Source: an uncultured Collinsella sp. (GTDB lineage: Bacteria; Actinomycetota; Coriobacteriia; Coriobacteriales; Coriobacteriaceae). Taken from it: a stretch of 6,212 nt of DNA. Shown here in pieces: positions 4,646 through 6,212 of the stretch. The DNA is taken from assembly GCA_900549455.1 (NCBI GenBank), contig UROM01000106.1, forward strand, positions 1-6,212. Direction: 5' to 3'. The translations under genes and the position numbers were made by a program. The notes beneath the pieces were generated by a model. That model was given only the letters and a program-made list of their open reading frames with translations, was not told where the DNA came from and searched no databases. How positions within the stretch are numbered: position 1 is the stretch's first letter; every line of letters begins with the position of its first letter.

Positions 4646-5845
4646 CTAGAGCTCGTGGTGGCGCTCTTCTTTGCGTTCCTCGGCGGCTTGCTCCTCCTGC
4701 TTAAAAGCGGGGTCGTCGGGGGTTACCAGCTCGTCCTCGTGCGTGCGCCTGTTGTAATGGTGGCGTAGCACGGGTTCAAACAGGTGCAGGCGCTTGGCGA
4801 AGGCCGCCGAGCCAATGGCGAGCACGGTAAAGATGAGCACGCGTATGGGGACCTCGACCTGATTGATGGCCGCGGCGCCGGCCGAAAGCAGTATGCACCA
4901 GGCGTAGATGAGCAGTACGGCTTGCTTTTGGTTGTAGCCCTCTTGAATGAGGCGGTGGTGGATGTGGCCCTTGTCGGCCTGTCCAATGCTAATGTGGGCG
5001 CGCTTGCGGCGCACGATGGCGCTAAACGTATCGATGATGGGCACGGCGGCCACGAGGAGCGGGATGATGAGCGAGGTGAGCGCGGCGGTGCGGCTAACGT
5101 TGAGCAGCGAGATGGAGCCCAGCGCAAAGCCCAGCAGCAGCGACCCCGAGTCGCCCAAGAAGATGCTCGCGGGGTTGAAGTTATAGTGCAAGAAGGCGAG
5201 GCACGAGCCAAAGAGCGCAATGGAGAGCGCGGCGGCATCGATGCGGCCCGAGAGAACGGCCATCGAGAACATCGTGAACGATGCGATGCCGCAGATACCC
5301 GTCGCCAGGCCGTCAAGGCCGTCGATAAGGTTGATGATGTTGGTGAACGCCACCAGGTAGACCACGGTAATGGGGTAGGCGAGCCAGCCGAGCATAATCT
5401 CGCCGGGGGCAAACGGGTTGACGATGACGCCGATTTTTAGGCCGCCTACGCAGGCGATGAGCGCGGCGAGGACCTGGCCGGCCAGCTTTTGCTTGGGCTG
5501 GAGCTGGAAGACGTCGTCGATCGCGCCGGTCGCAAAGATAACGGTAAAAGAAAGCGCAAGGATGGGGTAACTGATGTGCAGACGAGGGTGGGGCACCAAA
5601 ACGGGCGGCCAGCCCAGGTACCAGGTGCCTAGGATCTGAACAATGCAGGCGACGACGAGGCCCAAAAAGACCGCCGCGCCACCCATGCGCGGGATGGGTT
5701 TAGTGTTGATGCGGCGCTTGGAAGGATAGTCTACGGCGTCGAGCTTGATTGCCAGGCGCTTGACCAGGGGCACCGCAAGGAAGGTCGTGATAAAAGCCAC
5801 GACCGCCACGCAAAGGTACGGTATGAAGCTCGTGGAGGAAGCCAT
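4646..5845 (-). CDS. WecA/TagO-type polyprenyl-phosphate glycosyl-1-phosphate transferase
   Basis: This multi-pass membrane enzyme of the MraY/WecA/TagO family transfers a sugar-1-phosphate, usually GlcNAc-1-P from UDP-GlcNAc, to undecaprenyl phosphate, the first step of teichoic-acid-like, capsule or other envelope glycopolymers. With the ATG at 5845 it has 399 residues and about ten hydrophobic segments. Motifs in order are 'KPIPRMGG' (49-56), the Mg-binding 'AIDD' (D110-D111), 'NIINLIDGLDGLA' (169-181), 'FLGDSGS' (229-235), 'IIDTF' (270-274) and 'HIHHRL' (294-299). The HIHHRL motif points to the WecA/TagO branch rather than MraY. A GTG at 5893 is in frame, but the promoter at 5903-5931 would leave it almost no leader, while 5845 starts just before the first membrane segment; neither has a strong ribosome binding site. 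The C-terminus (about 360-399) is a charged, Glu/His-rich tail. The polymer made cannot be told from one gene. Confidence 0.92.
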   Translation of the reverse strand: MASSTSFIPYLCVAVVAFITTFLAVPLVKRLAIKLDAVDYPSKRRINTKPIPRMGGAAVFLGLVVACIVQILGTWYLGWPPVLVPHPRLHISYPILALSFTVIFATGAIDDVFQLQPKQKLAGQVLAALIACVGGLKIGVIVNPFAPGEIMLGWLAYPITVVYLVAFTNIINLIDGLDGLATGICGIASFTMFSMAVLSGRIDAAALSIALFGSCLAFLHYNFNPASIFLGDSGSLLLGFALGSISLLNVSRTAALTSLIIPLLVAAVPIIDTFSAIVRRKRAHISIGQADKGHIHHRLIQEGYNQKQAVLLIYAWCILLSAGAAAINQVEVPIRVLIFTVLAIGSAAFAKRLHLFEPVLRHHYNRRTHEDELVTPDDPAFKQEEQAAEERKEERHHEL

Positions 5846-5902
5846 GAATCGATAAACCGCCAAGCGTCGAAGGAAAAGGTCAAATGATGCCACGCCGCAA
5901 AG

Positions 5903-5931
5903 GGTATAGCTGACCCATGATACTCGACCAA
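5903..5931 (-). promoter_or_regulatory. Promoter of the WecA/TagO-type gene
   Basis: On the minus strand TTGGTC (5931-5926) and TATACC (5908-5903) are separated by exactly 17 bases. Transcription would begin near 5896, giving a leader of about 50 bases before the ATG at 5845. The region 5932-6052 to its right shows no further convincing element: an AAGGAGG on the plus strand (5930-5936) is not followed by a credible gene. Confidence 0.6.
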
Positions 5932-6052
5932 GGAGGGTGTGAGGAATTGCACGGGGCGATAATCACGTGCTTACCAGATATTCGAGTGATGGTGGGGTTC
6001 TGCCTGGTGCCTTTTGGGGATCCTGGCGGGATTTGCGATGGCGATTTTCGGC

Positions 6053-6164
6053 AAAAGAAAACCACCCCCCACGTTACGAAAATGAACCCACCTAAAACAG
6101 GTGGGTGCCCTCATCGACTGTTCCAGCGTCCTTAACAACGAAGGATACCTGTACTAGGTACGAC
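6053..6164 (-). ncRNA. Possible 3' half of a 6S-like RNA (truncated by contig end)
   Basis: Read on the minus strand, this begins at the contig edge and contains TCCTT/AAGGA hairpin arms. Next comes GAGGGC and a perfect 8-bp hairpin ACCCACCT-GTTTT-AGGTGGGT (6106-6086), then TTCATTTTCG, a G-rich arm CGTGGGGGGTGG (6073-6062), and finally TTTTCTTTT (6061-6053). This order, internal hairpin, then a 3' arm that would pair with the missing 5' end, then a T-run, is that of 6S RNA, which binds the sigma-70 form of RNA polymerase. The G-rich arm has no good local partner, which fits a closing stem cut off by the contig. Naming it 6S rests on layout and memory of similar hairpins; it could instead be the terminator region of a protein gene lying off the right edge. 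Confidence 0.38.
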
Positions 6165-6212
6165 CTGTCTCTTATACACATCTCCGAGCCCACGAGACTC
6201 CTGAGCATCTCG
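6165..6212 (+). other. Illumina Nextera i7-side adapter (artefact)
   Basis: Bases 6165-6183 are the Tn5 mosaic end CTGTCTCTTATACACATCT, and 6184-6198 complete the read-2 transposase adapter. Bases 6199-6206 (TCCTGAGC) are the i7 index, which I recall as N704. Bases 6207-6212 (ATCTCG) begin the P7 adapter. Genome sequence stops at about 6164. Confidence 0.98.

Noticed and set aside
2712..4720. Long minus-strand frames opposite DegV and plus-strand frames opposite the transferase
   Set aside because: They are shadows of well-supported genes with clear family motifs on the other strand.
5880..6065. Minus-strand 61-codon frame upstream of the transferase gene
   Set aside because: It overlaps the promoter of that gene, starts with GTG without a proper ribosome binding site and matches nothing recognised.
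5917..6135. 72-codon plus-strand frame following AAGGAGG
   Set aside because: There is no start codon at a good distance except a TTG, the composition is not protein-like, and it runs through the terminator-like structure on the other strand.
50..6164. CRISPR array, phage, transposase or defence system
   Set aside because: No regularly spaced direct repeats, no transposase or integrase motifs and no cas, toxin or nuclease genes were seen on either strand.

Overview
The window is a roughly 6.1 kb fragment of a high-GC bacterial chromosome. Both ends carry untrimmed Illumina Nextera adapter (1-49 and 6165-6212), so only about 50-6164 is biological. The proteins are ordinary bacterial housekeeping and accessory proteins. 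The GC-rich codon use, the protein styles and the recurring intergenic hairpins with an ACAAAGGtGCCTGTCC core suggest a gut Coriobacteriia actinobacterium, most likely Collinsella. That assignment comes from memory and was not searched.

Left part (50-3066, plus strand): a hairpin repeat, a candidate promoter and a folded leader precede a stand-alone B3/4-domain protein (297-1016). A second hairpin repeat that looks like an intrinsic terminator follows. Then come a MarR-family regulator (1185-1634), a DegV-family fatty-acid-binding protein (1754-2608), a 90-base near-perfect palindrome, and a compact O6-alkylguanine-DNA alkyltransferase-type protein (2746-3066).

Middle (3067-3458): a convergent intergenic region of about 390 bases. 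It holds a third, degenerate hairpin repeat, a site resembling an iron-regulator box followed by a ribosome binding site and a nine-codon reading frame that may be the stump of a lost gene, a strong GC hairpin, and the trpS terminator.

Right part (3459-5845, minus strand): trpS, preceded on the same strand by a WecA/TagO/MraY-family glycosyl-1-phosphate transferase that has a good promoter at 5903-5931. Beyond it (5932-6164) there is no convincing protein gene. The minus strand there has a structured RNA end that resembles the 3' half of a 6S RNA, cut off by the end of the contig.

The genes do not form one pathway. Fatty-acid handling (DegV), DNA alkylation repair, a tRNA synthetase and a cell-envelope polymer initiator sit side by side. 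The unusual content is in the intergenic DNA: two families of palindromic repeats lie at gene boundaries and seem to act as terminators or to supply promoter parts. I found no CRISPR array, complete transposon, phage gene or recognisable defence system.
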